Source: Halosimplex carlsbadense 2-9-1
GTDB taxonomy: Archaea > Halobacteriota > Halobacteria > Halobacteriales > Haloarculaceae
DNA length: 64,000 nucleotides
Assembly: GCF_000337455.1 (NCBI RefSeq)
Contig: NZ_AOIU01000045.1
Location: 74,275-138,274 of the forward strand
Reading direction: 5' to 3'
The position numbers and the translations under genes were made by a program. Shown piece by piece: positions 41,684 to 50,432 of the stretch. Each line of letters starts with the position of its first letter. Position 1 is the stretch's first letter. Below the pieces are notes generated by a model, which had not been told where the DNA came from, did not search any database, and saw only the letters and a list, made by a program, of their open reading frames with translations.

Positions 41684-42775
41684 TCACTCGAAGACAGCGT
41701 CGAACGAATCGGCCCCGAGCGGCGGGTGGGTCCCCGCCGCGACGTTCTCGGCGACGTGGTCGGGCGACCCCATCCCGACCAGCGAACACGTCACGCCGGG
41801 CGCGCTCCGCGCGAAGTTGATCGCCTGCTGGGCGTTCGTCTCGCCTTCCACCCGCTCGGCCACGTCTTCCGGCAGCCCCGCCCGGGCGAGTTTCCCCTGG
41901 GCCAGCGACGCGCTCGTGAAGACGTTCAGCCCCGCGTCGTGGGCGAACCACAGCGTCGACTGGGCCCCCTCCGACCCCTCCTGAGCTTCGACGGTGAAGG
42001 CGTCCGCCATCACGACGTTGAACGGGAGCTGGACCGCCCGGAAGTGCGTCGCCGCGTTCTCCGCCCGCTTGGCCGCCGTCCGCGCCCGCGAGACGATCTC
42101 GGCCAGCGAGAGATAGCTGTCGTCGTCGCCCGGCACGCGCAACGCCTCCCACGTCGCCACGCCGTACTGGCGGATGTCGCCCTCGGCGGCTCGCTCCTCC
42201 AGGCGAGTGAACGTCTCCTCAAGCTGGTCGTAGACCGCTTCCGGCGAGCGGTCGGCCAGCTGCGTCTCGGGGTTGTGGACGTAGTAGAGATCGATGGTGT
42301 CGAGATCGAGGTTCTCCAGCGATCGGTCGAGCTGGTCGTCGATGTAGTCGGGCGCGATGCAGTGTTGCCCGGCGACGAGGTCGTCTGCGTCGACGACCCC
42401 GGTGTCGACGTACGCCTCCCGGATCCACCGCCCGGGATTGTCCGGCCGCTCGCCGTCGAACGGGACGAACCCGCCCTTCGTGGCGACGAGGACGGCCTCG
42501 CGGTCGGTATCGGCCGCTTCGAGGGCCTCGCCGACGACGCGCTCGCTGCGCTGATTGCGGTAGTTGATCGCCGTGTCGACGACGTTGACCCCCGACTGGA
42601 GCGCCTCGACGATGGCCTCGCGATACGCGTCGTCGGCCTCGTCGGTCGGGTCGCCGAGGTAGGTGCCGACGCCGACGCTGGAGACGACGCCCTCGCCGAA
42701 CCGCCGGAAGTACGTGCGGGCGAACTCGTCGCCGAACTTCTCGCGGTAGGCCCACGTGGCGTCCCTGGTGACCAT
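41684..42775 (-). CDS. aldo/keto reductase
   Basis: 363 residues. AKR core: VDTAINYRNQRSERVVGEAL (Asp/Tyr), ATKGGF (Lys) and LYYVHNPETQ (His). Compared with the AKR at 16.8 kb it has an N-terminal extension (VTRDATWAYREKFGDEFART) and a central insertion with AGQHCIAPDYIDDQLDRSLE. The C-terminal GVTCSLVGMGSPDHVAENVA is the NADPH end. Only the two AKRs of the window share this fold; they are not close paralogs. Divergent from the glycoside hydrolase-like gene. Confidence 0.92.
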   Translation of the reverse strand: MVTRDATWAYREKFGDEFARTYFRRFGEGVVSSVGVGTYLGDPTDEADDAYREAIVEALQSGVNVVDTAINYRNQRSERVVGEALEAADTDREAVLVATKGGFVPFDGERPDNPGRWIREAYVDTGVVDADDLVAGQHCIAPDYIDDQLDRSLENLDLDTIDLYYVHNPETQLADRSPEAVYDQLEETFTRLEERAAEGDIRQYGVATWEALRVPGDDDSYLSLAEIVSRARTAAKRAENAATHFRAVQLPFNVVMADAFTVEAQEGSEGAQSTLWFAHDAGLNVFTSASLAQGKLARAGLPEDVAERVEGETNAQQAINFARSAPGVTCSLVGMGSPDHVAENVAAGTHPPLGADSFDAVFE

Positions 42776-42870
42776 ACCCGATCTGCGGTCGCCGCCGATA
42801 AAAGCGTGCTATCTCGGAGAGGCTGTGCGCCAGCGGGCGGCTTATACCAGCCACCCGCGATAAGCGGGGT

Positions 42871-44205
42871 ATGACAGAACGGCTCAGGCCGAGCTCCGAG
42901 AACCCGTGGTACTGGTCGGACGGCGACGGACCGGCGCTGCTCCTCGGCGGGACCGACAAGGACAACCTCTTCCAGTGGACCGGTGGGCGACTGGAAGCCC
43001 ACCTCGACGACCTCGTCGACGCCGGCGGGAACTTCGTCCGCAACACGATGTCCGACCGGAAAGACGAGGACGTGTCGCCGTTCGAGCGGAGCGAAGACGG
43101 CACGTACGACCTCGAACGGTGGAACGACGAGTACTGGGACCGATTCGCCGCGTTCCTCGACGCGACCGCCGAGCGGGACATCGTCGTCGAGCTGACGCTG
43201 TGGGACCAGCACGATCTGGCCGGCTCGCGGTGGGAGTCTCACGCCTGGAACCCGGTCAACAACGACACGCTCCCCGCGGACTCGCTGCCCGCGACGGGCG
43301 GGGACCACTGGCAGGACCGCATCGCCTTCTTCCGCACCGTCGAGGAGGGCAACGACCCCGTGCTCGCCCACCAGGAGCGGTTCGTCGACCGGATCCTCGA
43401 CCACACGCTCGACTACGGACACGTCGTCTACAACGTCACCAACGAGGGGTGGGCGGGGATCGAGTGGGAACTGCACTGGGCCGAACACCTGCTCGAACGG
43501 GCCGACGAGCGCGGTGTCGGCGTCGAGATTGCCAACATGAACATGACGCCGGATGAATCCGTCCGGAAGGTGGTCGAGCACCCCGACCTGTTCTCCTACG
43601 TCGAGCTCTCTCAGCACAACCAGCTCTCTGCGGGTGCGACCGGACAGGACCACTGGGACAACCTCCAGCGGTGGCGGTCGGAGGTCGAGGACGCTATCGG
43701 GCCGCGGCCGTTCAACAACGTGAAGATCTACGGCGGCTTCGACGGCGGGAAAGACGCCGCCGGTAGCGCCGACCAGGCGGTCCGGTGGTTCTGGCGGAAC
43801 GTCCTCGGCGGGTCCGCGGCGTGCCGGTTCCACCGGCAGGTCGCGGGCGGCGACGAAGGGTGGGGGATCGGCGGGAGCGAGCGGGCGCTGACGCAGATCC
43901 GCTCTGTTCGAGCAGTCGAGGAACACGTCGCCCTCCCCGCGCTGACACCCCGGATTGACCTTCTGGCAGACCCCGCCCCCGGCGAGGCCTACTGCGCCGC
44001 CGATCCGGGCGAGGCCTACGTCGTCTACTTCCCCGACGGCGGGGAGGCCACGCTCGCCGTCGAACCGGGACCGTACCGGCTCCGGACACTCGACGCCGAA
44101 TCGGCCGCGTGGACGGACGAGGAGATGGTCGGGGGCGAGACAGACCTCTCGCTCACCCCGCCGGAGCGGCCCAATCAGGTCGTCGTCCTGACCGCCGAAC
44201 GGTGA
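42871..44205 (+). CDS. putative glycoside hydrolase (TIM-barrel, DUF4038/collagen-binding-domain-like)
   Basis: 444 residues without a signal peptide, so cytoplasmic. The N-terminal 330 residues read as a beta/alpha barrel: LLLGGTDKDNLFQWTGGRLE, AGGNFVRNTMSDR, DIVVELTLWDQHDLAGSRWE, VVYNVTNEGWAGIEWELHW (Asn-Glu pair of clan GH-A), SYVELSQHNQL. The last 90 residues (YCAADPGEAYVVYFPDGGEA, YRLRTLDAESAAW) match the beta-sandwich often following such barrels. Likely a plant-type or exopolysaccharide glycosidase; substrate unknown. Confidence 0.75.
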   Translation: MTERLRPSSENPWYWSDGDGPALLLGGTDKDNLFQWTGGRLEAHLDDLVDAGGNFVRNTMSDRKDEDVSPFERSEDGTYDLERWNDEYWDRFAAFLDATAERDIVVELTLWDQHDLAGSRWESHAWNPVNNDTLPADSLPATGGDHWQDRIAFFRTVEEGNDPVLAHQERFVDRILDHTLDYGHVVYNVTNEGWAGIEWELHWAEHLLERADERGVGVEIANMNMTPDESVRKVVEHPDLFSYVELSQHNQLSAGATGQDHWDNLQRWRSEVEDAIGPRPFNNVKIYGGFDGGKDAAGSADQAVRWFWRNVLGGSAACRFHRQVAGGDEGWGIGGSERALTQIRSVRAVEEHVALPALTPRIDLLADPAPGEAYCAADPGEAYVVYFPDGGEATLAVEPGPYRLRTLDAESAAWTDEEMVGGETDLSLTPPERPNQVVVLTAER

Positions 44206-44252
44206 CCGGGGACTCGTGACCGACGGCCCGGTGGAGCGCGCCTGGGGCTCGC

Positions 44253-44537
44253 TTACTCACCGGTGTCGAGGTGCTCGGCCATCCAGGCGAACTGCTCGTC
44301 GACCATCCGCCGGCCGGCGTCGGTCAGCGCGTACTCGTCGTGGATGCCGGATTCCCGGAGTTCGAGGTGGCCGTTGTCGACCAGCGTGTCGAGCGCGCCG
44401 TAGAACGATTTGGGCTCGATCCGCGCGTCGTAGTGCGATTCCAGCCGCGACTTGAGCGCCTGGCCGTGGAGCGGTCCCTCCCCGGCGAGGATGATACAGA
44501 TGTCCCGGCGGCGTCCGCTCTGGAGCCACTTTGTCAT
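44253..44537 (-). CDS. PadR-family-like winged-helix regulator
   Basis: 94 residues: RRRDICIILAGEGPLHGQAL, PKSFYGALDTLVDNGHLELR and YALTDAGRRMVDEQFAWMAE make one winged helix with a C-terminal dimer helix, the PadR layout. It is close to the hydrolase gene (convergent, 47 bp) but its operator is not evident. PadR regulators respond to phenolics or drugs; the ligand here is unknown. Confidence 0.8.
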   Translation of the reverse strand: MTKWLQSGRRRDICIILAGEGPLHGQALKSRLESHYDARIEPKSFYGALDTLVDNGHLELRESGIHDEYALTDAGRRMVDEQFAWMAEHLDTGE

Positions 44538-44652
44538 GAGCGGGTCTGCGTCCGGGGACGAGTCGACTCTTGCGGTTCGCGGCGGTGACCGGACGGACTC
44601 GTCCCGAGGCGCGATCGAAGCCTACGACTATCACCGGCCCACAGATCCGCCA

Positions 44653-44928
44653 ATGACCGACGCGACCGCGACGAGCGAGGGGATCACGGCCCGCTACGAG
44701 GAGACCGAGACCGAGCGCCTGCTGACCTTCGAACGCGACGGGGCGACCGCGGCCGTCGCCCAGAACCTCGAGGGCTACGCCATGCTGAAGGTCCGACCGA
44801 CCGCCGACGGCGACGAACTGGAACGCTACTACGGGTTCGACATGGCGCTGGACCACGCCGCCGAACTGCTCGGCGTCGCCCCCCACGACCTGCCGGTACC
44901 CGACGCGGCCGACGACATGGGAATGTGA
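44653..44928 (+). CDS. small DUF7111-like protein
   Basis: 91 residues from the ATG at 44653, MTDATATSEGITARYEETET, then beta-strands (ERLLTFERDGATAAVAQNLE, YAMLKVRPTADGDELERYYG) and helix FDMALDHAAELLGV, ending PDAADDMGM. Single small alpha/beta domain, probably cytoplasmic. I recall a haloarchaeal DUF with this composition (DUF7111) but cannot verify. Shares a divergent promoter region with the PadR-like gene. Confidence 0.7.
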   Translation: MTDATATSEGITARYEETETERLLTFERDGATAAVAQNLEGYAMLKVRPTADGDELERYYGFDMALDHAAELLGVAPHDLPVPDAADDMGM

Positions 44929-45034
44929 CCGAGCACGCGATTTGGGCGCATTCGTGCGATTTCCCGGCTGATCGCGCGTGCAGTTCACGGATTAACGCGC
45001 GGCTTTTAGCGGTTGGAGTTCCTATGGATACGCG

Positions 45035-46201
45035 ATGAGCCACCCACGCGTCACCGGCGTCGGAGTGACCCCGTTTGGGGAACACTCCGAGCGGACGGGC
45101 CGGGACCTGTTCGCCGAGGCCGGACTGGCCGCGCTCGACGACTCGGGGGTCGACCCCGACGACGTCGAAGCGCTGTTCTACGGCAACTTCATGGGCGAAC
45201 TCGCCGAACACCAGGGCCACCAGGCCCCGCTGATGGCCGAGGCCGTCGGCCTGGACGTGCCGGCGACACGCTACGAGGCCGCCTGCGCCTCCAGCGGCGC
45301 CGCGGTCCGCGAAGCCGTCAGACACCTGCGGTCGGGCGAGGCCGACGTGATCCTCGTCGGCGGGAGCGAGCGCATGACCAACATCGGCACCGCGGGCGCG
45401 ACGGACGCCCTCTCCATCGCCGCCGACGACCTCTACGAGATCCGCGCCGGGATGACCTTCCCCGGCGCCTACGCGCTGATGGCTCGGGCGTACTTCCGGG
45501 AGTTCGGCGGGTCTCGCGAAGACCTGGCCGCTATCGCCGTGAAGAACCACGACCACGCGCTCCCCAACGAGTACGCGCAACTCCGCAAAGAGATCACCGT
45601 CGAGGACGCCCTGGGGGCGCCGATGGTCGCGGACCCGCTGGGGCTGTACGACGCCTGCCCGATCACCGACGGCGCGAGCGCCGTCGTCCTGACCAGCGCC
45701 GAGTACGCCGCGGAACACGACCTGGACGCGTCGGTCGCGATCACGGGGACCGGCCAGGGCGGCGACAACCTCGCGCTGCACGACCGCGAGAACCTCGCGC
45801 GCTCGCCCGCCGCAGAGAAGGCCGCCGACGAAGCCTACGCGGACGCGGGCGTCGGGCCCGACGAGGTCGACATCGCCGAGGTCCACGACTGTTTCACCAT
45901 CGCGGAGGTGCTCGCCATCGAGTCGCTGGGTCTCTACGAGCCCGGCGATGGGATCGCCGCCGCCCGCGACGGCAAGACCCACGCCACCGGCGAGACGCCG
46001 GTCAACCTCTCGGGGGGACTGAAGGCGAAGGGCCACCCCGTCGGCGCGACCGGCGTCGCGCAGATCGTCTCGCTGACGAAGGTACTGAGGGGCGAGTCCC
46101 CGTGGTCCGACGACGTGGGCGGCGCGAGCGTGGGTGTCGCGCACAACGCCGGCGGCACCGTCGCCAGCGCGACCGTCCACGTCCTGGAGGTCCAGCCATG
46201 A
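45035..46201 (+). CDS. thiolase family acyl-CoA acetyltransferase (archaeal, with DUF35 partner)
   Basis: 388 residues. Nucleophile Cys84 in YEAACASSGAA, catalytic His in VHDCFTIAE and in GGLKAKGHPVGATGVAQIV. No typical C-terminal CxG. Archaeal thiolases of this type function in a complex with a DUF35 OB protein; that gene overlaps the stop (ATGA at 46198-46201). The reaction is likely acetoacetyl-CoA formation for the mevalonate pathway or cleavage of 3-ketoacyl-CoA. HMG-CoA synthase, its usual neighbour, is not in the window. TATA-like CTTTTAG at 45003-45009. Confidence 0.93.
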   Translation: MSHPRVTGVGVTPFGEHSERTGRDLFAEAGLAALDDSGVDPDDVEALFYGNFMGELAEHQGHQAPLMAEAVGLDVPATRYEAACASSGAAVREAVRHLRSGEADVILVGGSERMTNIGTAGATDALSIAADDLYEIRAGMTFPGAYALMARAYFREFGGSREDLAAIAVKNHDHALPNEYAQLRKEITVEDALGAPMVADPLGLYDACPITDGASAVVLTSAEYAAEHDLDASVAITGTGQGGDNLALHDRENLARSPAAEKAADEAYADAGVGPDEVDIAEVHDCFTIAEVLAIESLGLYEPGDGIAAARDGKTHATGETPVNLSGGLKAKGHPVGATGVAQIVSLTKVLRGESPWSDDVGGASVGVAHNAGGTVASATVHVLEVQP

Positions 46202-46584
46202 GCGACAAAGCCAGAGACGGCGCGTTCGACGACTGGCTGGACGCCATCGAGGAGGGGTCGGGGTACTACGTCGAGTGCGAGAACGGCCACGGCTGGCTCC
46301 CGCCGCGACGCGTCTGCCCCGACTGCGGGAGCCGCGACCTCTCGGAGACGCCCCTACCGGAGGCGGGCGAGGTGGCGACGTTCACAGAGGTGTCGGTCGC
46401 GACGCCGCAGTTCAGCGCCGACACGCCCTACGTCACCGCGGTCGTCGACTACGATCCCGTCCGCGTCACCGGTCTGGTCCGCGGCGTCGATCCCGACGAG
46501 GTCGAGGTCGGGATGCCGGTCGGGATCGAAGTGGGGGAACGGGAGACGACGGGCGACCGCGCGGTCGTCTTCCGGCCGCGGTAG
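46198..46584 (+). CDS. DUF35 OB-fold/zinc-ribbon acyl-CoA-binding protein
   Basis: 128 residues overlapping the thiolase stop. N-terminal helix (DGAFDDWLDAIEEGSGYYVE), rubredoxin-type ribbon with CENGHGWLPPRRVCPDCGSR (Cys with His and CPDC), then the OB fold (GEVATFTEVSVATPQFSADT, VTGLVRGVDPDEVEVGMPVG). DUF35 proteins bridge thiolase and HMG-CoA synthase and bind acyl-CoA between the two. First ribbon position is C-E-N-G-H rather than CxxC, so metal binding could use His. Confidence 0.93.
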   Translation: MSDKARDGAFDDWLDAIEEGSGYYVECENGHGWLPPRRVCPDCGSRDLSETPLPEAGEVATFTEVSVATPQFSADTPYVTAVVDYDPVRVTGLVRGVDPDEVEVGMPVGIEVGERETTGDRAVVFRPR

Positions 46585-46608
46585 GGCCGACTTCGTCCCT
46601 CGCCGGGT

Positions 46609-46824
46609 TCAGGCTACGAGTCCCCAGCCTACCACGACCAGCCCCGCCAGGACGACCATGCCACCGAAGGCGTACACCCAGATCCGCTGGTACAACTCCG
46701 CCCGCTCCGGGTCACGCTTCCACGTCCGACCCGAGACGAAACTCCGGACCCGAAGCGGGTTGGCGATAGCCGCGGCTCCCATCCCCACCAGCAACAACCC
46801 GGCGGCGGCGAGCGTCGCGTTCAT
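46609..46824 (-). CDS. small two-helix membrane protein
   Basis: 71 residues: helix 1 MNATLAAAGLLLVGMGAAAI, loop ANPLRVRSFVSGRTWKRDPE, then a second helix IWVYAFGGMVVLAGLVVVG. No motif identifies a function. It lies 79 bp upstream of the hydrolase gene end on the same strand with a 24-bp convergent spacer to the OB-fold gene. Confidence 0.65.
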   Translation of the reverse strand: MNATLAAAGLLLVGMGAAAIANPLRVRSFVSGRTWKRDPERAELYQRIWVYAFGGMVVLAGLVVVGWGLVA

Positions 46825-46902
46825 ACGCCGGACGTGTCACACCGTAGTCAGAAAGTTCCGTCGGATAGCGACCGGTCGCGGTGCGGCGGCGGTCGCTGTC
46901 AG

Positions 46903-47838
46903 TCAGGCGCTCGACTCGACGGGTTCGCCCCGAACGACGTCGAGGAACTCGGCGGGGTGTTCGACGTGCGGGAGCAGTTCGGAGTCGCCGATCGAGACCA
47001 GTTCCACGTCCGCTGCCTCGGCGAGTTCGCGGCCGGTCGATAGCGGCGGCATGTCCGTTTCCGTGCCCCAGACGAGCGTGACCGGGACGTCGAGGTCGCC
47101 GAGGAGCGCTGTCAGGTCGACATCGGGGTCGAGGTGGCCGCTGATGAAGGAGGCGGGCGCGAACCGCGCGCCGGGCTGGTGGGCGCTCTCCCACTCGTAG
47201 CGGACCGTCTCCGTGTTGAGCTTCGCGGTGTCGTGGTAGCCGTGGTCGTCGTGAAAGTAGCGGATCGAGCGCTCGCTCGCGATCCCGTTGTAGATCGCCT
47301 GGCCGACGACGGGAGCGCGGATCAGCGAGCGGAGCCAGACGCGCCGACCCGGGACCGTGTCGGCGGTCGGGCAGACCAGGACGAGCCGCGACACGTCCAC
47401 GTCGCGGGCGGCGTCGGCGGCGTAGGCGCCGGTCAGCGACGACGCGACGACGACGGCGTCGTCGCTCGTGTCGGTGAGGAAATCACGGACGAACGTGGTG
47501 TACAGCGACGCCGAGTAGGTCAGCGGCGGACGGTCCGACCGGCCGAAGCCGGGCAGGTCCGGCGCGATCACGTGGTAGTCCTCGGCGAGGGTCTCGAAGA
47601 CCATGCGCCACTCGTTGCTGGTCGCCGCGGCGTTGATGCCGTGGAGGAGCACGAGGTCCTGGTCGTCGGGGTCGCCGGCTTCGGTGTATGCCACGTCGAA
47701 CCCGCGCCAGCGGTAGGTGCCGGAGTCGCCCGCGAGCGGCGGGCCGAGTTCCCCGACCTGCCGACCGAGCACCCGGTTGGCCGCGACCGCCGCGCCGACT
47801 GCACCGAGCGTTGCACCGACGACTGTCCGTAGTTTCAT
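46903..47838 (-). CDS. alpha/beta hydrolase
   Basis: 311 residues. A short hydrophobic N-terminus (VVGATLGAVGAAVAANRVLG) may be a signal or anchor. The core has QDLVLLHGINAAATS (oxyanion HG), nucleophile elbow VVASSLTGAYAA (Ser in ASSLTG, without the first Gly of GxSxG), acid in VTLVWGTETD and His in ELLPHVEHPAEF. Lipase/esterase or haloalkane-type activity is possible. Follows MeaB downstream on the same strand with 66 bp spacing. Confidence 0.88.
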   Translation of the reverse strand: MKLRTVVGATLGAVGAAVAANRVLGRQVGELGPPLAGDSGTYRWRGFDVAYTEAGDPDDQDLVLLHGINAAATSNEWRMVFETLAEDYHVIAPDLPGFGRSDRPPLTYSASLYTTFVRDFLTDTSDDAVVVASSLTGAYAADAARDVDVSRLVLVCPTADTVPGRRVWLRSLIRAPVVGQAIYNGIASERSIRYFHDDHGYHDTAKLNTETVRYEWESAHQPGARFAPASFISGHLDPDVDLTALLGDLDVPVTLVWGTETDMPPLSTGRELAEAADVELVSIGDSELLPHVEHPAEFLDVVRGEPVESSA

Positions 47839-47904
47839 ATCACACCGTTGGAGCCTCGGCCGCTTATAAGTGATGTTCAGCGGACAGCGCCGAGGGAGGA
47901 AAAG

Positions 47905-49089
47905 CTACTCCCGGCGCTCCCGCCGCGCGGCCACGCAGTCGGCGAGCGGTTCGAGGACCGCCTCGGCGACCGCGTAGGGGTCCGTCTCGCGGCGGCGGAC
48001 GGCGTCGACGTGTTCGTCGAGGCCGCCGCGGGCATCGATCTCCTCGGCCAGCAGTTCGCGGACGTCCTCGCGGAGGAGCGTCCGGATCTCCTCGGCGTAG
48101 CGCGTCCGCGCCTTCGCCGCCAGTCGGCCCGACTCGACGAGATACGCCCGGTGGTCGTCCATCGCCGCGATCAGTTCGTCGATCCCCTCGCCCCGGTCGG
48201 CGACCGTCTCGACGATCGGCGGGTCCCAGGGCTCGACCCCCTCCGCGTCGGCGTCCTCGGCCGCTCCGTCGCCGCCCCGGTCGCCCCGTTCGCGACCGGT
48301 CTCGCCGCTCACGTCCACGGTGGTCTCGGCGAAGCCGTGGTGGCCGCCGACCGCCGCCTCGCCGTCGCGCAACTGGAGCATCTCACGGAGTTCGCTGACG
48401 GTGCGGTCAGCGCCGTCCAGGTCGGCCTTGTTGACGACGAACAGGTCGGCGATCTCCAGGATGCCGGCCTTGAGCATCTGCACGTCGTCGCCGCTACCCG
48501 GTGGAACCAGCACGACGACGGTGTCGGCGGTGCGGACGATGTCGACCTCGTTCTGGCCGGCCCCGACGGTCTCGACGATGACCTTGTCCTTGCCGAAGGC
48601 GTCCAGCGCCTTGACGGCGTCCGTCGTCGCCGTCGAGAGCCCGCCGAGCGTGCCGCGAGCGGACATCGACCGGAAGAACACGTCCATGTCGCCGACGTTC
48701 GAGGCCATGCGGATCCGGTCGCCCAGCACCGCGCCGCCGGTGAACGGCGAGGCCGGATCGATGGCGATGACGCCGACAGTCAGCCCCGCCTCGCGGTAGG
48801 TCGCCGCGAGCTTGTCGACCAGCGTCGACTTCCCCGCACCGGGACTGCCGGTGATCCCGATCACGTCGGCGTCGCCGGTGTGGGCGTGCAGCTGGGAGAC
48901 GAGATCCCGGTAGCCCGGCGAGCGGTTCTCGATCTTCGTGATCGTCCGCGCCAGCGCCCGGTGGTTCCCGTCGAGGAGATCCGAGATGAGGGGGTCGAGG
49001 TCCGGATCCCGGTCTGTCCCGGGACCCGAATTCGAGCCCGACCCCGAGGCGTCACTGTCCGCGGGGGCACCCTCGTCCCCGCTCGTCAT
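47905..49089 (-). CDS. meaB: methylmalonyl-CoA mutase-associated GTPase MeaB
   Basis: 394 residues. Walker A GSPGAGKST at 81-89, switch/Mg loop VIAIDPASPFTGGAVLGDRI, Walker B VIVETVGAGQNEVDIV, and base-recognition NKAD in VVNKADLDGADRTVSELREM. The family C-terminal dimer domain is present. A charged linker (ETGRERGDRGGDGAAEDADA) is inserted between the GTPase and the C-terminal part. MeaB gates cobalamin loading and protects the mutase. The start overlaps the upstream B12-domain gene by 4 bp. Confidence 0.95.
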   Translation of the reverse strand: MTSGDEGAPADSDASGSGSNSGPGTDRDPDLDPLISDLLDGNHRALARTITKIENRSPGYRDLVSQLHAHTGDADVIGITGSPGAGKSTLVDKLAATYREAGLTVGVIAIDPASPFTGGAVLGDRIRMASNVGDMDVFFRSMSARGTLGGLSTATTDAVKALDAFGKDKVIVETVGAGQNEVDIVRTADTVVVLVPPGSGDDVQMLKAGILEIADLFVVNKADLDGADRTVSELREMLQLRDGEAAVGGHHGFAETTVDVSGETGRERGDRGGDGAAEDADAEGVEPWDPPIVETVADRGEGIDELIAAMDDHRAYLVESGRLAAKARTRYAEEIRTLLREDVRELLAEEIDARGGLDEHVDAVRRRETDPYAVAEAVLEPLADCVAARRERRE

Positions 49090-49505
49090 CGTCGCTCTGG
49101 GGCGTTGTCCCGGATGTAGTCGATCATCTCGTCCATCGACGCGCCGGGACCGAAGATCTCGGCGACCCCTTCCTCGCGCAGTCGGTCCTTGTCGTCGTCG
49201 GGGATGATGCCACCGACCAGCACCAGCGTGTCCTCGCGGGCGCCGTACTCCGCCAGCCCGTCCATGATCTTCGGAACGAGCGTGTTGTGCGCGCCCGAGA
49301 GGATAGAGATGCCGAGTACGTCCACGTCCTCCTGGACGGCCGCCTGGACGACCTCGTCAGGCGAGCGATGCAGGCCGGAGTAGACGACCTCGAACCCCGC
49401 GTCCCGCATCGCCCGCGCGATGACGTGCGCGCCCCGGTCGTGGCCGTCGAGGCCGACCTTGGCGACGAGACAGCGGATCTGCCGTTGGCCCTGCTCTGCG
49501 CTCAT
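49086..49505 (-). CDS. methylmalonyl-CoA mutase small (cobalamin-binding) subunit
   Basis: 139 residues from ATG 49503-49505. Base-off cobalamin motif KVGLDGHDRGAHVIA with the lower-ligand His22 (DxHxxG), followed by VDVLGISILSGAHNTLVPKI (SxL) and LVLVGGIIPDDDK (GG). It matches separate C-terminal domains of archaeal methylmalonyl-CoA mutase. The catalytic large subunit is not in the window. Overlaps meaB by ATGA; both convert (R)-methylmalonyl-CoA to succinyl-CoA. Confidence 0.95.
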   Translation of the reverse strand: MSAEQGQRQIRCLVAKVGLDGHDRGAHVIARAMRDAGFEVVYSGLHRSPDEVVQAAVQEDVDVLGISILSGAHNTLVPKIMDGLAEYGAREDTLVLVGGIIPDDDKDRLREEGVAEIFGPGASMDEMIDYIRDNAPERR

Positions 49506-49640
49506 AGCCGCTAGTTGGGTCGATTCCCGTTTCACGTTTGCGGTGATTTTTGCTGGCGGGCCGAGGTTTCCGGGCGGACGGGCGCGGGCGGTCGTTCCCG
49601 ATTCCGAAGCGGGTATACCGACGGCGTCCACAGATCCGGT

Positions 49641-50303
49641 ATGGCAGTCGCCGACTCCCTGCAGTCGCGGGCGCGAGCGAACCCGCGCCGGGTCACCGCC
49701 GTCCTCTCGGCGATCGGATACGTGCTCGTCATCGGCGCGTTCACGCCCTACGCGCCGTTCCCGTCGATCAGCGACGATCTGGTCATCCTCCTCGGAGACG
49801 CCATCGCCGTCGTCAACTCGCTGGCGCTGGTCTCGATCCTCGTCGGAGTGCGATACATCAAACGCGGCGAGGTCGCCAAACACCGGGCGGCGATGCTGAC
49901 GGCCTTCTCGCTCATCATGGTCTTCCTCGTGATGTACCTGCTGAAGGTCGGCGGCGGCTTCGAGAAGTCGATCCTCGCCGACGGGCTCGTCTACTACGCC
50001 TACCTCGTGATGCTCGCGATCCACATCGTCCTGTCGGCGGTGGCCGTGCCGGTCGTCCTCCACGCCGTCGTCCTCGGGCTGACCCACAGTCCCAGCGAAC
50101 TGCGCGAGACCTCTCACGCCCGCGTCGGTCGGATCGCCGTCGCCGCGTGGTCGCTCAGCCTCTTCCTCGGCATCGTCACCTACCTCATGCTCAACCACGT
50201 CTACATGTGGGAGAAGATGGGCCACAGCGCGGCCCTCCTGCTCGCCGTCGGCCCGTCGCTACGGGCGCTCCGGATCGACCCGAGCGCCGACCGCGACGAC
50301 TGA
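49641..50303 (+). CDS. DUF420 membrane protein (CtaM-like)
   Basis: 220 residues from the ATG at 49641. Six membrane segments carry the DUF420 pattern: INSLALVS-like VVNSLALVSILVGVRYIKRG, KHRAAMLTAFSLIMVFLVMY, LAIHIVLSAVAVPVVLHAVV and YLMLNHVYMW, with His residues on helices as possible heme or copper ligands. CtaM/DUF420 proteins are needed for maturation of some heme-copper oxidases. The cytochrome oxidase genes ctaB and coxB are 6-8 kb away. Confidence 0.9.
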   Translation: MAVADSLQSRARANPRRVTAVLSAIGYVLVIGAFTPYAPFPSISDDLVILLGDAIAVVNSLALVSILVGVRYIKRGEVAKHRAAMLTAFSLIMVFLVMYLLKVGGGFEKSILADGLVYYAYLVMLAIHIVLSAVAVPVVLHAVVLGLTHSPSELRETSHARVGRIAVAAWSLSLFLGIVTYLMLNHVYMWEKMGHSAALLLAVGPSLRALRIDPSADRDD

Positions 50304-50432
50304 CGGGACCCATCGGCCACGGCTCCCGGTCCCGGAACGAGCACGCCGACCGTCGACTGACGACCGGCCGATGAGTCGCCGGACGCGCACGCGGCCCGCA
50401 GCGTTTTCAGCGCTCGCGTGCTACTGATCCGC

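Noticed and set aside
42010..43926. 638-codon minus-strand frame across the aldo/keto reductase and hydrolase-like genes
   Set aside because: It crosses an intergenic region and two real genes in other frames; no conserved motif.
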